Assembly: GCF_947166265.1 (NCBI RefSeq)
Contig: NZ_CAMVDO010000007.1
Span: 89,790-153,789 of the forward strand
Source of the DNA: an uncultured Fibrobacter sp.
GTDB lineage: Bacteria > Fibrobacterota > Fibrobacteria > Fibrobacterales > Fibrobacteraceae
DNA length: 64,000 bases
Reading direction: 5' to 3'
In this document: positions 8,401 to 17,635 of the stretch, piece after piece
Position numbering within the stretch: position 1 is the stretch's first letter
Layout: each line of letters opens with the position of its first letter
Notes under the pieces: generated by a model
What the model was told of the DNA's origin: nothing
What the model saw: the letters and a program-made list of their open reading frames with translations, nothing else
The model's database searches: none
Program-made: the position numbers and the translations under genes

Positions 8401-8501
8401 AAAACGGTAAAAAATCGCCATTTTAGGCATTCGTTGTTGATTACTCATTACTTTTTGGACACATTTTAATCTTACAAAAGTTGTTTTTTCTATTAAAAAG
8501 T

Positions 8502-8507
8502 TATATT
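8502..8507 (+). promoter_or_regulatory. Putative -10 box upstream of the OmpA-like gene
   Basis: TATATT followed by TAG occurs 58 bp before the start codon. The same TATATT-TAG context forms the -10 of the SRP RNA promoter. An upstream TTGTTT lies 15 bp away, a short spacing, so only the -10 is proposed. Confidence 0.35.
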
Positions 8508-8564
8508 TAGGGTAGTTGAATCGGGTTGCTTTGTTTGGTAGGCTTCCCAATATAAGGAGATTCT

Positions 8565-11225
8565 ATGAGAAAAGTAGCGATGGGTTTAGCCCTTGCTTTG
8601 GCGACATCCGCCTTTGCTGGGCATCCCCAGACTATCAACAAGGAAGGCTTCGTGGGTGTGAACAAGACGCAGTCTGCTCAATCCCTTGGCCACTCCAAGC
8701 TAGTGTTTACTCTTTTGGGCGATGGAACCTTCGGTAACGACATGTTCCCGAACAAAGAAGGTGTCGAAGGCGAACCGGGTGGCTACGCCTTGACAGAACT
8801 TGATTACCAGAATGAAGGCATCAAGAATGCCAGTGTTGCAGACTTCGTTGCTGGAAGCGCTTATATCGGCTTTGCCATCGGCATTTGGCATTATTTTGAC
8901 TTGGGCGTTACGTTGCCGGTTTATTATGACCAGCTTAATGCCGACGACCTGAATGGTAGGGGTGAAATTCCCGCCACCAAGATGGGCTATATCGGTAACC
9001 TCAAGGCCGACTTGAAGATCCGTTTCCCGCTTCCCGAAGATCAGGTGATGGATGTGGCCGTGTTCGGTGGTGTCGCTGCCGGAACGGCGAATGCGACCAA
9101 GCAGGGCCTTTGGATTCGTGAACCGGAATACATCAACAAGAAGACCGGTGCTGCAATGCCTTTCGGTACCAAGAATACGACCCTGAAGGGCGGTCTTGCC
9201 TTGACGATGGACCTGAGCAAGATGGATGGCGGTGAAGGTTTCCCGTTCCTTCTGCACTTGAACGGTGGTTACCGCTATACGACTAATTCCGAATACATGT
9301 CGCTCCCGTTCATGAGTGCCGCTGCCGAAGTTTACTTCATGGACTTCATGTCGTTGTTCGTTGAATATTACTGGGATATTCAGATGAACGACTTCGAAAA
9401 GTGTGGCACGGATGAAAACGGTGCCGAATATTGCTTTGCCAACGGTGATGGCAAGCTCGACATGAAGCAGCTGACCGGCGCTCTCGTCTTCCATCTGCCG
9501 GTGGGTGTCGATATCCATTTGGGTGCTTCTTACTACCTGGGTGGAAAGAAGTTCTTGAGCAATGTGCCTGTTCTTCAGAATGCCGACCGTACGAACGACG
9601 GTACCGCAAAGCAGGCTGTCTTTGCCGACCGCATCCGCGTGAACCCGCAGTACACGGTTTATGGCGGTCTGACCTGGAGCGGCTTTTTGCTTGCTCAGGA
9701 CCGTGACGGTGATGGTGTGACCGATGACGAAGATAAATGCCCGGACGATGTCGGACATCGTTTGAACCAGGGATGTCCGCTTGGCAATCCTGATGCCGAC
9801 GAAGACGGTGTCTGCGATTCCTGGGTTGCTGAAAAGGGTTTCGAATCTGAATTCTCCGAAGTTTGCGAAGGCATCGACCAGTGCCCGAACGAAGCAGGTG
9901 AAGGTGATGACGGTTGCCCGCTCGATGACCCCGACCCGGATAAGGACGGCGTCTGCGATCCGTGGGTTTCTCAGAAGAAGATGCTCAAGAAGTTCAAGGA
10001 TGTTTGCGATGGCATCGATGAATGCCCGTCTCAGGCTGGCTCTCCGAACTTCAATGGTTGCCCGACCAAGCAGCCGGACCCGGATAACGACGGTCTTTGC
10101 TCTCCGTGGGTAACTGACGAAGGCGTGATGAATGAATTCGCCGATATCTGTAAGGGTTACGACATGTGTCCGGGTGAAGCCGGTTCTGCAGCCAACAAGG
10201 GTTGCGCCTGGGATGATCCGGATGCCGATAATGACGGCCTTTGCGATCCGTGGGTGACCGAAAAGAAGATGGGCTTCTACTTCGAAAAGGCAGCTGAAGA
10301 CGAAGCGATGGCGAAGGAATGGTTCATCGACAAGTCTTGTAAGGGTATCGACAAGTGCCCGACCGAATTTGGCCCGATGAACAACGAAGGTTGCCCGCTC
10401 GGCAATCCGGATACCGACCAGGATGGCTTCTGCGATCCGTGGGTGACCGAGAAGAATATGCTCGAACAGTACGATGGAATCTGCCAGGGCGTTGACAAGT
10501 GCCCGACCGAAGCCGGCGAAGCGTTTGCCCAGGGTTGCCCGAAGGAAAGCCCGGACCCGGATGGCGACTCCCTCTGCTCTCCGTGGGTCACGAAGGAAAA
10601 GGCCCTTGAACAGTTCAAGGATATGTGCCACGGCTACGACCGTTGCGAACTCGAAGCCGGTCCTGAATGGAACAAGGGCTGCCCGATTGACGATGATCCG
10701 GACCCGGATAAGGACGGCGTCTGCTCTGAATGGGTGTCCACGAAGAAGCTCCAGAAGGAATTCGAAAGCGTTTGTACCGGTATCGACCGCTGCCCGGATG
10801 AACCGGGTGACGACGGCCATGGCTGCCCGAAGAAGGCTGTCGAAAAGCTCGATGGCGTGACCTTCAAGAGCGGTAAGGCAACGCTTGAATCGAACGCCAA
10901 GAAGATCCTCCAGAATGTGGCCAAGAAGCTCGTGAACGACGACAGCTACAAGGATCTGAAGATTGTGATCCAGGGTCACACCGACAACGTGGGTAAGGAA
11001 AAGTCCAACCAGAAGCTTTCCGAAAACCGCGCCAAGGAAGTGATGAAGGTGCTCACCAAGGCGGGCGTCAAGAAGGATCGCATCAAGGCTATCGGTATGG
11101 GTTCCAGCTGCCCGGTGGATGACAACAGCACCGCCGAAGGCCGCGAAATGAACCGCCGTATCGAAATGCACTTCGTAACGCCGGATAACGACGGTACCCA
11201 GTGCGAAAGCAACTTGGTTCAGTAA
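8565..11225 (+). CDS. OmpA-family outer-membrane protein with TSP3-like Cys/Trp repeats
   Basis: The 886-aa protein has a signal peptide (MRKVAMGLALALATSAFAG), a region with alternating aromatic strands (about 30-380) that looks like an outer-membrane beta barrel, a repeat region (about 378-760), and a C-terminal OmpA peptidoglycan-binding domain (VIQGHTDNVGKEKSN, LSENRAKEVM, NRRIEMHF). The repeats start with a calcium-binding TSP3-like DRDGDGVTDDEDKCP and continue as seven units of DPDxDxDGxCxxWV, a helical insert, VCxGIDxCPxEAG and GCP. It probably anchors the outer membrane to the wall and may be a major envelope protein; codon use is strongly biased, which suits high expression. The ribosome site is AAGGAG. 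Confidence 0.85.
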   Translation: MRKVAMGLALALATSAFAGHPQTINKEGFVGVNKTQSAQSLGHSKLVFTLLGDGTFGNDMFPNKEGVEGEPGGYALTELDYQNEGIKNASVADFVAGSAYIGFAIGIWHYFDLGVTLPVYYDQLNADDLNGRGEIPATKMGYIGNLKADLKIRFPLPEDQVMDVAVFGGVAAGTANATKQGLWIREPEYINKKTGAAMPFGTKNTTLKGGLALTMDLSKMDGGEGFPFLLHLNGGYRYTTNSEYMSLPFMSAAAEVYFMDFMSLFVEYYWDIQMNDFEKCGTDENGAEYCFANGDGKLDMKQLTGALVFHLPVGVDIHLGASYYLGGKKFLSNVPVLQNADRTNDGTAKQAVFADRIRVNPQYTVYGGLTWSGFLLAQDRDGDGVTDDEDKCPDDVGHRLNQGCPLGNPDADEDGVCDSWVAEKGFESEFSEVCEGIDQCPNEAGEGDDGCPLDDPDPDKDGVCDPWVSQKKMLKKFKDVCDGIDECPSQAGSPNFNGCPTKQPDPDNDGLCSPWVTDEGVMNEFADICKGYDMCPGEAGSAANKGCAWDDPDADNDGLCDPWVTEKKMGFYFEKAAEDEAMAKEWFIDKSCKGIDKCPTEFGPMNNEGCPLGNPDTDQDGFCDPWVTEKNMLEQYDGICQGVDKCPTEAGEAFAQGCPKESPDPDGDSLCSPWVTKEKALEQFKDMCHGYDRCELEAGPEWNKGCPIDDDPDPDKDGVCSEWVSTKKLQKEFESVCTGIDRCPDEPGDDGHGCPKKAVEKLDGVTFKSGKATLESNAKKILQNVAKKLVNDDSYKDLKIVIQGHTDNVGKEKSNQKLSENRAKEVMKVLTKAGVKKDRIKAIGMGSSCPVDDNSTAEGREMNRRIEMHFVTPDNDGTQCESNLVQ

Positions 11226-11244
11226 TCTTCGCTAACCTTTGAAT

Positions 11245-11275
11245 AAAGTCCCCGGCGTACTGCTGGGGACTTTTT
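11245..11275 (+). terminator. Terminator after the OmpA-like gene
   Basis: AAAGTCCCC pairs with GGGGACTTT around CGGCGTACTGCT and runs into TTTTT, 20 bp after the stop. Confidence 0.88.
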
Positions 11276-11308
11276 CTAATTTAAAGACTGACACAGGTGG
11301 ATGTAACT

Positions 11309-11563
11309 ATGACTAAACTCGACGAAATTCTTCAATCCCTTAATGCATCGAATCACGATCTCGTGGAGATGCTTCCTGTAAACCTGAACCATAAGATGGT
11401 GCAGAAGGCTCGCCTCGGCAAGAAGCCTGTCCCGAAACATACGCAGGATCTGATTCTGCAGGCGCTGAACAAGTATCTGGTGCAGAATGCCGTTACCGAA
11501 GACAAGAAGGTGAAACAGTACAAGCGCGTGGAGATATTTGAAGAAGTAGACAGTAAACAGTAG
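11309..11563 (+). CDS. Small conserved-looking hypothetical protein
   Basis: The ATG at 11309 has AGGTGG about 10 nt upstream and gives 84 residues beginning MTKLDEILQSLNASNHDLVE. The sequence is helical and basic (KMVQKARLGKKPVPKHTQDL), and the coding frame shows the local codon preference. I do not recognise the family; the length and charge would suit a nucleic-acid-associated or regulatory protein, but nothing proves it. An alternative GTG at 11297 overlaps the ribosome site and is less likely. Confidence 0.6.
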   Translation: MTKLDEILQSLNASNHDLVEMLPVNLNHKMVQKARLGKKPVPKHTQDLILQALNKYLVQNAVTEDKKVKQYKRVEIFEEVDSKQ

Positions 11564-11629
11564 GCAGTAGACAGGGATGGTTAGGCGACTTCGCCGCAAT
11601 TAAGACCCTTCAACGACTAGTCACTGTAA

Positions 11630-11664
11630 ACTTCCTACTTCCAACTTCCTACTTCCTACTTTTT
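11630..11664. repeat. Heptamer repeat ACTTCCW upstream of thyA
   Basis: Five consecutive 7-bp units (ACTTCCT, ACTTCCA, ACTTCCT, ACTTCCT, ACTTTTT) end 16 bp before the thyA start. The same heptamer occurs upstream of dapL. Confidence 0.75.
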
Positions 11665-11680
11665 TTATTAAATTAGAAAC

Positions 11681-12493
11681 ATGCAACAATACCTAGACCT
11701 GCTCAAAGATATTTTGGACAATGGCGTAGACCGCTCCGACCGTACTGGTACGGGAACGCGCTCCGTTTTTGGACGCCAATGTCGCTACGACCTTTCCAAG
11801 GGTTTCCCTTGCCTGACGACAAAAAAACTTCACCTTCGCTCGATTATCCATGAACTGCTGTGGTTTTTGAAGGGCGATACGAACATCAAGTATCTTCACG
11901 ATAACAAGGTGACTATCTGGGATGAATGGGCCGATGAAAATGGCGACCTGGGGCCGGTCTACGGCCATCAGTGGCGTAGCTGGCCGACTCCCGATGGTGG
12001 ACACATCGATCAGATCAAGAATCTGGTGAACAGTCTCAAGAATAACCCGGATTCGCGCCGTCACCTGGTGTGCGCCTGGAATGTGGCTGAAGTCGACAAG
12101 ATGGCTTTGCCGCCGTGTCACTGCCTGTTCCAGTTCTACGTGGGTGGTGTAGGGGTTTCGGGTAAGCGTAAGCTCAGCTGCCAACTGTACCAGCGCAGTG
12201 CCGATACTTTCCTCGGGGTGCCGTTCAACATAGCCTCTTATGCTCTCTTGACCTTGATGCTTGCTCAAGTTTGTGATTACGAACCGGGTGAATTCATCCA
12301 TACTCTGGGGGATACGCACCTTTACTCGAACCACTTTGAACAGGCCCGCGAACAATTGACCCGTACGCCTCGTAAGCTCCCGACCATGAAGTTGAATCCG
12401 GAAATTAAGGACCTTTTTGAATTCAAGTTCGAGGACTTTGAACTCGTCGATTACGATCCGTGGCCGACCATCAAGGCTCCCATTGCGGTTTAA
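11681..12493 (+). CDS. thyA: Thymidylate synthase
   Basis: The 270-aa protein makes dTMP from dUMP using methylene-tetrahydrofolate. Family marks are [17 protein letters not shown] near the N-terminus, the catalytic Cys in [34 protein letters not shown] and the closing [12 protein letters not shown]. Length is typical of the classical ThyA type. dihydrofolate reductase, which recycles its folate product, begins 36 bp downstream. Confidence 0.97.
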   Translation: MQQYLDLLKDILDNGVDRSDRTGTGTRSVFGRQCRYDLSKGFPCLTTKKLHLRSIIHELLWFLKGDTNIKYLHDNKVTIWDEWADENGDLGPVYGHQWRSWPTPDGGHIDQIKNLVNSLKNNPDSRRHLVCAWNVAEVDKMALPPCHCLFQFYVGGVGVSGKRKLSCQLYQRSADTFLGVPFNIASYALLTLMLAQVCDYEPGEFIHTLGDTHLYSNHFEQAREQLTRTPRKLPTMKLNPEIKDLFEFKFEDFELVDYDPWPTIKAPIAV

Positions 12494-12528
12494 GTTCGAA
12501 TTTCGGAATTCAGAATTCGGAGTGTCTT

Positions 12529-13014
12529 ATGTTGATTTCTGCAATAGTCGCAATTTCTCAGAACAACGTCATCGGGCGTGACGGACACTTGCCGTGGCAC
12601 CTGTCCGCCGATCTCAAGCGATTCAAGGCGATTACGACGGGGCATTCGATTGTGCTTGGCCGTAAGAATTATGACGATATCGGACGGCCACTCCCGAACC
12701 GCACCAATTACGTGCTGACGCGCAATGCGGCGTTCGAGGCTCCGGGCTGCATCGTGTGTGGCAATCTTTCGCAGGCGATTGAATCTGCCCGCGCCGCCCA
12801 CGAGACGGAATGCTTTATCATTGGCGGCGCGGCGGTCTACCGCGAGGCGATGCCTCTGGTGCAGAAACTTTATGTGACGCGAGTCCTCGCCGATGTCGAA
12901 GGTGACGTGCTGTTCCCCGAATGGGGCGACGGCTGGCATAAGGTGAGCGAAGAAAAATTTGACGCCGACGAAAAGAACGATTATCCGACGATTTTCGAGG
13001 TATGGGAGCGTTAG
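12529..13014 (+). CDS. folA: Dihydrofolate reductase
   Basis: I chose the ATG at 12529, giving MLISAIVAISQNNVIGRDGH and a 161-aa protein of normal DHFR length; the longer frame overlaps thyA. Marks are LPWHLSADLKRFKAITTGH, the NADPH-binding VLGRKNYDDIGRPLPNRTNY and FIIGGAAVYREAMPL. It reduces dihydrofolate formed by thymidylate synthase, and the two genes form an obvious pair. Confidence 0.95.
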   Translation: MLISAIVAISQNNVIGRDGHLPWHLSADLKRFKAITTGHSIVLGRKNYDDIGRPLPNRTNYVLTRNAAFEAPGCIVCGNLSQAIESARAAHETECFIIGGAAVYREAMPLVQKLYVTRVLADVEGDVLFPEWGDGWHKVSEEKFDADEKNDYPTIFEVWER

Positions 13015-13015
13015 T

Positions 13016-14740
13016 TTGGCTGAACAGAGAAATAAACATCGGCAACATGGAGCTGTAACGACCTTACTTGTCGTTGGGCTTTTGTTCCTGTTTGTTGTTT
13101 TTCTGCTGCAGCTTCGCTCCAATGGTGTTGCCTCTGATATGGTGCGGCTCGATAAGGGCTGGTCCATTACATACAAAGGTGAAACCTCTTCGGTCGAAAA
13201 TTTGATCGACTATACGTACCCCAAGAATCTTGCTTCGTTTGATTCGCTTGTATTTGAAGGCGATTTCCTCGGAGAAACTTCAAAGCACACCTTACTTCGT
13301 TTCCGAACATATCATTGTCTCGTTTCGGTTTATGAGGATGGTCATAAGATTTACTCTTATGGAGTGGAGCAGACGGGCACCTATTTTGTAGGGAGCGGGT
13401 ACCATTATGTGTATCTGGAGCCTGGTGCAAATAAGCATCTTAGGATTGTCCTGACGGAGTTGGTTGATGGTCGCAAGTTGACGGTTGCCGGTGTTGAAGT
13501 TTTACCGATTGAGTATGCGTTAAGTGACTATTCGGCACGTCACATATTTGCCTTGATGGTGGGAATTTTCTTGGTGCTGTTCGGCGTCCTTGCGATGCTG
13601 ATTAGCCTTGCGACTCATTTTTTCAGCATCAACAATTTCCGCCTGCTGATGATAGGTCTTCTGTCGTTTTTGCTTGGTACATGGACGTTGTGCTATACGA
13701 AACTGATACAGATTGTTTCGTTTAATTTCTTTGTCAATACGACTCTGGAATACTTCTGTCTTTATTTTGCGCCGCTTCCATTTACGCTGATGCTTTGGGA
13801 TATGCATCGCGGGCAACTTTCCCGCTGGAAAAGGAATTGCTTTATAGGCTTGATTGCCTACGAAATCATTTTCTTGCTTACAACATTGACTCTTCATTTA
13901 AAGGGAATTGTTTTTTATCCGAATACGCTTCTGGGTTTCCATGCGAGCGCCCTGCTTTGTTTTGCTTTCTTTATTTTCGGAGGATTCTTCTATAATAGGA
14001 AGATGAACCGTTCGGAAAGGATTCTGGCCCGTGGTGTTGTCGTTTTCGTTGTAGCGGTAGTTTTGGATGTGGTTCGTTTCAATTTAGACCGATTTATTTC
14101 GGTGGATTCGCCTATTCTTGAAACTACGCTGATTCCTTTTGGTACGCTCATTTTTGTATTGCTTCTAGTTCAGAGCTACTTGGTATATCTGTTCTTTATT
14201 TTGGAAGACCGCGCCGAAAAGGGCGCCCTTGCGGTGATGGCCTATAAGGATGCCTTGACTGGGCTTTATAACCGAGCCAAGTGTCAGCAGATATTTGAAG
14301 TGCTCGACAAGGGCTATAGCGATTATGCAATCGTCAGTATCGACCTGAATGGACTTAAGCTTGCTAATGATAACCACGGACACAATGCCGGAGATGCGCT
14401 TATTAAAACTTTTGCGATTGTGCTCAAGGACGCTTTTGCTGGAATTGGAACCGCGATTCGCGTCGGTGGTGACGAATTTTTGGCGATTGTCCGGAGCGAG
14501 CATGTTTCCGAAGTGGATGCTTCGCTTGCCAAGATGGCGGAACTCCAGAAAACACGCAGCTTGGGCTTGCCGGTTCCTCTGGAAGCCGCTTACGGTATTG
14601 CTTACAGGCATGAACTGCTTAAAGACGATTTTAACGAATCCGAAGAAAATAGAATCGATGCTGAAAAAGTCTACCATTTGGCGGATGAACGCATGTACGC
14701 GATGAAGGCTTCGATGAAGTCGAACCTTGTTCGCAAATAG
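13016..14740 (+). CDS. Membrane diguanylate cyclase (multi-TM sensor with GGDEF domain)
   Basis: The likely start is TTG at 13016, just after the folA stop and 9 nt after GGGAGCG; the frame from 12959 would lie inside folA. The 574-aa protein has an N-terminal membrane helix (LLVVGLLFLFVVFLLQL), a periplasmic sensor part to about residue 165, about seven membrane helices (about 175-400, as in 7TMR-type sensors) and a C-terminal GGDEF domain with RVGGDEF at about residue 484 and the upstream ALTGLYNR motif. It should make cyclic-di-GMP from GTP. No RxxD inhibitory site stands in its usual place before GGDEF (the residues are AGIGTAIR), so product inhibition may be absent. Confidence 0.88.
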   Translation: MAEQRNKHRQHGAVTTLLVVGLLFLFVVFLLQLRSNGVASDMVRLDKGWSITYKGETSSVENLIDYTYPKNLASFDSLVFEGDFLGETSKHTLLRFRTYHCLVSVYEDGHKIYSYGVEQTGTYFVGSGYHYVYLEPGANKHLRIVLTELVDGRKLTVAGVEVLPIEYALSDYSARHIFALMVGIFLVLFGVLAMLISLATHFFSINNFRLLMIGLLSFLLGTWTLCYTKLIQIVSFNFFVNTTLEYFCLYFAPLPFTLMLWDMHRGQLSRWKRNCFIGLIAYEIIFLLTTLTLHLKGIVFYPNTLLGFHASALLCFAFFIFGGFFYNRKMNRSERILARGVVVFVVAVVLDVVRFNLDRFISVDSPILETTLIPFGTLIFVLLLVQSYLVYLFFILEDRAEKGALAVMAYKDALTGLYNRAKCQQIFEVLDKGYSDYAIVSIDLNGLKLANDNHGHNAGDALIKTFAIVLKDAFAGIGTAIRVGGDEFLAIVRSEHVSEVDASLAKMAELQKTRSLGLPVPLEAAYGIAYRHELLKDDFNESEENRIDAEKVYHLADERMYAMKASMKSNLVRK

Positions 14741-14809
14741 CGATTCGTTTTGAACTTTAGCTAACTATAGATTAAACCTATCTCATTTCGCATAATTTTT
14801 TCTAAATTT

Positions 14810-16618
14810 ATGCGTATGAGTGATTTTTTGCATAAAAATAGCGTTGGTCCCGTTGTTCCCCAGACTTTTACAAAAGATTATGGCGAACAGGGCTTCAAGC
14901 TGGAAAGCGGCAAGACCCTTCCGGCTCTTGAAATACGCTATGAGACGTACGGCACCTTGAACGCCGAACGCAACAATGTCATCTGGGTTTGTTCCCCCTT
15001 GACGGCCGATGCACATGTGGCCGGCTATTATACCGTTGAAGATCGTAAACCCGGCTGGTGGGATGCCTTGATTGGTCCTGGTAAACCGGTCGATACGGAC
15101 AAGTTTTTTGTCGTATGCAGCAACATTCTCGGTGGCTGCAAGGGAACGACTGGCCCCGCAAGCATCAATCCGCGGACAGGCAAACCCTACGGTAGTACTT
15201 TCCCGACAATCACCATCGGCGATATGGTGAATGCCCAGCGAGAACTCGCCAAGGGGCTCGGCATTGATCAGCTCTGCTGTGTCATCGGTGGTTCGATGGG
15301 TGGTTTCCAGGCCATGAAGTGGGCCATTTATTATCCAGACCTTGTTCGTCGCTGTGTCGTGATAGCAAGTTCGCCTCGCTTCAGCAGTCAGGCGCTCGGC
15401 TTTGAAATTGTCGCCCGTGACATCATCACGCAAGACCCGAATTATAATGGGGGAGACTACTACGAGTCCGCCCATCCGGATGTCGGTCTTTCGAATGCCC
15501 GCAAGTTGGCGCACATTACTTACCTCAGCGCCGTGGGTATGGAACAGAAGTTCAAGCGTGCGCAGGACCAGGAAAGCAGAAGTCATGCGGTGACTTACAG
15601 CACTCCGTTTGACTTGGATCTTCCGCTTGAAAGTTACCTGCGTTACCAGGGCGCGAAGTTCGTAGACCGTTTTGATGCGAACAGCTACCTGCATATTGCG
15701 CATGCCACCGACAGCTTTGATCTTGAAACGGAATACGGTTCCCTGGAAAATGCATTCAAGGGAGTGAAGGCTGAATTCCTGAATGTGAACCTGAGTACTG
15801 ACTGGCTTTTCCCGCCGCATGAATCGCGCCGAATTACAAGTGCACTTTTGAATGCGGGTAAAACGGTGACGAGCCTTGAACTCGATACGCAGTTCGGTCA
15901 CGATGGATTCCTCATCGAAGTCGGCGACCTCGGAAAGGCCGTGGGCCGTTTCCTGGATTCCAAGATTATTCCGACAGCGACTGATACGCAGGTGATGCCG
16001 GTGTTCCACGATACCGAAGACTTCGACTACATCGGAAGCCTTGTCAAAGAAAACAGCAAGGTGCTCGACCTCGGCTGCGGTAACGGCGAACTGCTCGATT
16101 ACCTGAACAAGAAAAAGCATGTCGAAGTGCTCGGAATCGAACGTAACTTCAAGAGCATCATGGACTGCCTTGAAAACGATGTCCCCGTGATTCAGCGTGA
16201 CCTCGACGAAAGTGGCGTCCGTGACTTTAAGGATGGAAGTTTCGACTATGCCATTATCAACCGCACCATTCAAGAGATTCGTGACCCGGTGGCGTTGTTG
16301 AACGAACTCTTGCGTGTGGCCAAGCGAGCCATTGTGACCTTCCCGAATTTCGGTCACTGGACAACCCGTGGAAGCCTGATGCTGCGTGGACGCATGCCGA
16401 AGTCCAAGGAACTGCCTTATGAATGGTATGACACGCCGAACATCCGCGTGCTCACGCTCAAAGATTTCTATACTCTTTGTGAAAAGGAAGGCTTGAAAGT
16501 CGAAACCATTCATTACCAGAACGAACACAAGTTCAGCAAGATCCTGACGGCCATCGGCCTCACGACCTTTGGTGCTGAACACGTGATAGCTATGGTGAGC
16601 AAAAAGTCGCAAGCATGA
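14810..16618 (+). CDS. metX: Homoserine O-acetyltransferase MetX fused to MetW
   Basis: The 602-aa protein joins two methionine-pathway proteins that are normally separate neighbours. Residues 1 to about 380 are MetX, an alpha/beta-hydrolase acyltransferase with the Ser nucleophile in GGSMGGFQAMKW (about 161) and the Asp and His of STDWLFPP and FGHDGFL. Residues about 400-600 are MetW, a SAM-methyltransferase-fold protein with VLDLGCGNGELLDYL and VTFPNFGHWTTRGSLML. MetX acylates homoserine; MetW is required together with it in many bacteria. No frame break exists between the parts. Two ATGs (14810 and 14816) are possible and no clear ribosome site is visible. Confidence 0.93.
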   Translation: MRMSDFLHKNSVGPVVPQTFTKDYGEQGFKLESGKTLPALEIRYETYGTLNAERNNVIWVCSPLTADAHVAGYYTVEDRKPGWWDALIGPGKPVDTDKFFVVCSNILGGCKGTTGPASINPRTGKPYGSTFPTITIGDMVNAQRELAKGLGIDQLCCVIGGSMGGFQAMKWAIYYPDLVRRCVVIASSPRFSSQALGFEIVARDIITQDPNYNGGDYYESAHPDVGLSNARKLAHITYLSAVGMEQKFKRAQDQESRSHAVTYSTPFDLDLPLESYLRYQGAKFVDRFDANSYLHIAHATDSFDLETEYGSLENAFKGVKAEFLNVNLSTDWLFPPHESRRITSALLNAGKTVTSLELDTQFGHDGFLIEVGDLGKAVGRFLDSKIIPTATDTQVMPVFHDTEDFDYIGSLVKENSKVLDLGCGNGELLDYLNKKKHVEVLGIERNFKSIMDCLENDVPVIQRDLDESGVRDFKDGSFDYAIINRTIQEIRDPVALLNELLRVAKRAIVTFPNFGHWTTRGSLMLRGRMPKSKELPYEWYDTPNIRVLTLKDFYTLCEKEGLKVETIHYQNEHKFSKILTAIGLTTFGAEHVIAMVSKKSQA

Positions 16619-16690
16619 AGCTGCGACGATTGCGAGAGTGTGCGATGAAAGAGCGAACGGTCATATAGGTGAGCAAAAAGTAGTTGCGAC

Positions 16691-16723
16691 GTCATCGCGA
16701 GGAGCGTAGCGACGTGGCGATCT
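16691..16723. repeat. REP-like palindromic element
   Basis: GTCATCGCGAGGAGCGTAGC followed by GACGTGGCGATCT contains the imperfect inverted pair ATCGC/GCGAT and CGTAGCGACG. It lies between metX-metW and yicC next to a short local duplication of GGTGAGCAAAAAGT. It resembles dispersed intergenic palindromes of other bacteria. Confidence 0.55.
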
Positions 16724-16747
16724 CTAGTAGAATGTAAAGGAATGAAT

Positions 16748-17629
16748 ATGGCAATCTTATCGATGACGGGTTTTGGGAAGAGTGAATCAATGTACCAGGG
16801 TGCAAGCTGCGTGATTGAAGTCCGCAGCGTGAACAACCGTTTCCTGGATATCTCGTGCAAGTTGCCGAAGAACTTGGCCTACCTCGAAAACAGTTTCAAG
16901 AATCAAATCAAGGAAAAGCTGGTTCGCGGTTCGGTGATCTTTAGCATTACGCTTGGTGCAGGCACCGGCGGCAACATCCCCGTTTCTTACAATGAAGCGG
17001 CCATCGAAAAGTTTGTCGAAATTACGCATGCCATGCAGCTCAAGTATCATGTCGCAGGAGTGATTTCCTTGGAGCATATTCTTGCTCTTCCTGAAGTCTT
17101 GCAATTCACCGATGCCGACGCCGATTCCGAGGCTCTTGAAAAACATCTTGCTGCCGAACTCGACAAGGCGCTTGACCAGGTGAACGAGATGCGAGCCAAG
17201 GAAGGAGCGAATCTTGCTGCCGATCTCGAAATTCGCGTCAACCATCTGAATAACGTCCTCGACAAGATCGAAGTTCTTGATCCGCAACGAATCGAGGTCT
17301 GGAAAGACAAGTTCAAGGAACGCATCAATGTGCTCTTGAAGGATTCTGAAATCGACGAAGTCCGCCTGTTGCAAGAAGCCTGCATCATGGCCGACAAGCT
17401 CGACATCCACGAAGAGATTACGCGTTTCCGCAGCCATAACAAGCTTTTCCTGAACGCCCTCAAAGAAGGCGGTGCGCAGGGTAAGAACCTCGGTTTCATT
17501 CTGCAGGAAATGGGCCGCGAGGCGAATACGCTCGGTACCAAGTGCCAAAGCGCAGATATTGCCGCTCTTGCTATCGAACTCAAGAACGAGGTCGAATGCA
17601 TCCGCGAACAGAGTCTTAACATCGCATAA
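16748..17629 (+). CDS. YicC/YloC family endoribonuclease
   Basis: The start at 16748 (MAILSMTGFGKSE) has AAAGG at a proper distance; the ATG at 16742 is too close to it. The 293-aa protein shows the N-terminal YicC signature (SMTGFGKSE, CVIEVRSVNNRFLDISCKLP) and the C-terminal EEITRFRSHNKLFL, GKNLGFILQEMGREANTLGT and LAIELKNEVECIREQ. YicC proteins are endoribonucleases reported to cut certain RNAs. The next gene follows after 6 bp and is probably co-transcribed. Confidence 0.92.
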   Translation: MAILSMTGFGKSESMYQGASCVIEVRSVNNRFLDISCKLPKNLAYLENSFKNQIKEKLVRGSVIFSITLGAGTGGNIPVSYNEAAIEKFVEITHAMQLKYHVAGVISLEHILALPEVLQFTDADADSEALEKHLAAELDKALDQVNEMRAKEGANLAADLEIRVNHLNNVLDKIEVLDPQRIEVWKDKFKERINVLLKDSEIDEVRLLQEACIMADKLDIHEEITRFRSHNKLFLNALKEGGAQGKNLGFILQEMGREANTLGTKCQSADIAALAIELKNEVECIREQSLNIA

Positions 17630-17635
17630 GTATTC

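Noticed and set aside
8700..11171. Long minus-strand frame (823 aa) opposite the OmpA-like gene
   Set aside because: It is antisense to a gene with clear domains and a signal peptide; it arises from biased codon use of the plus strand.
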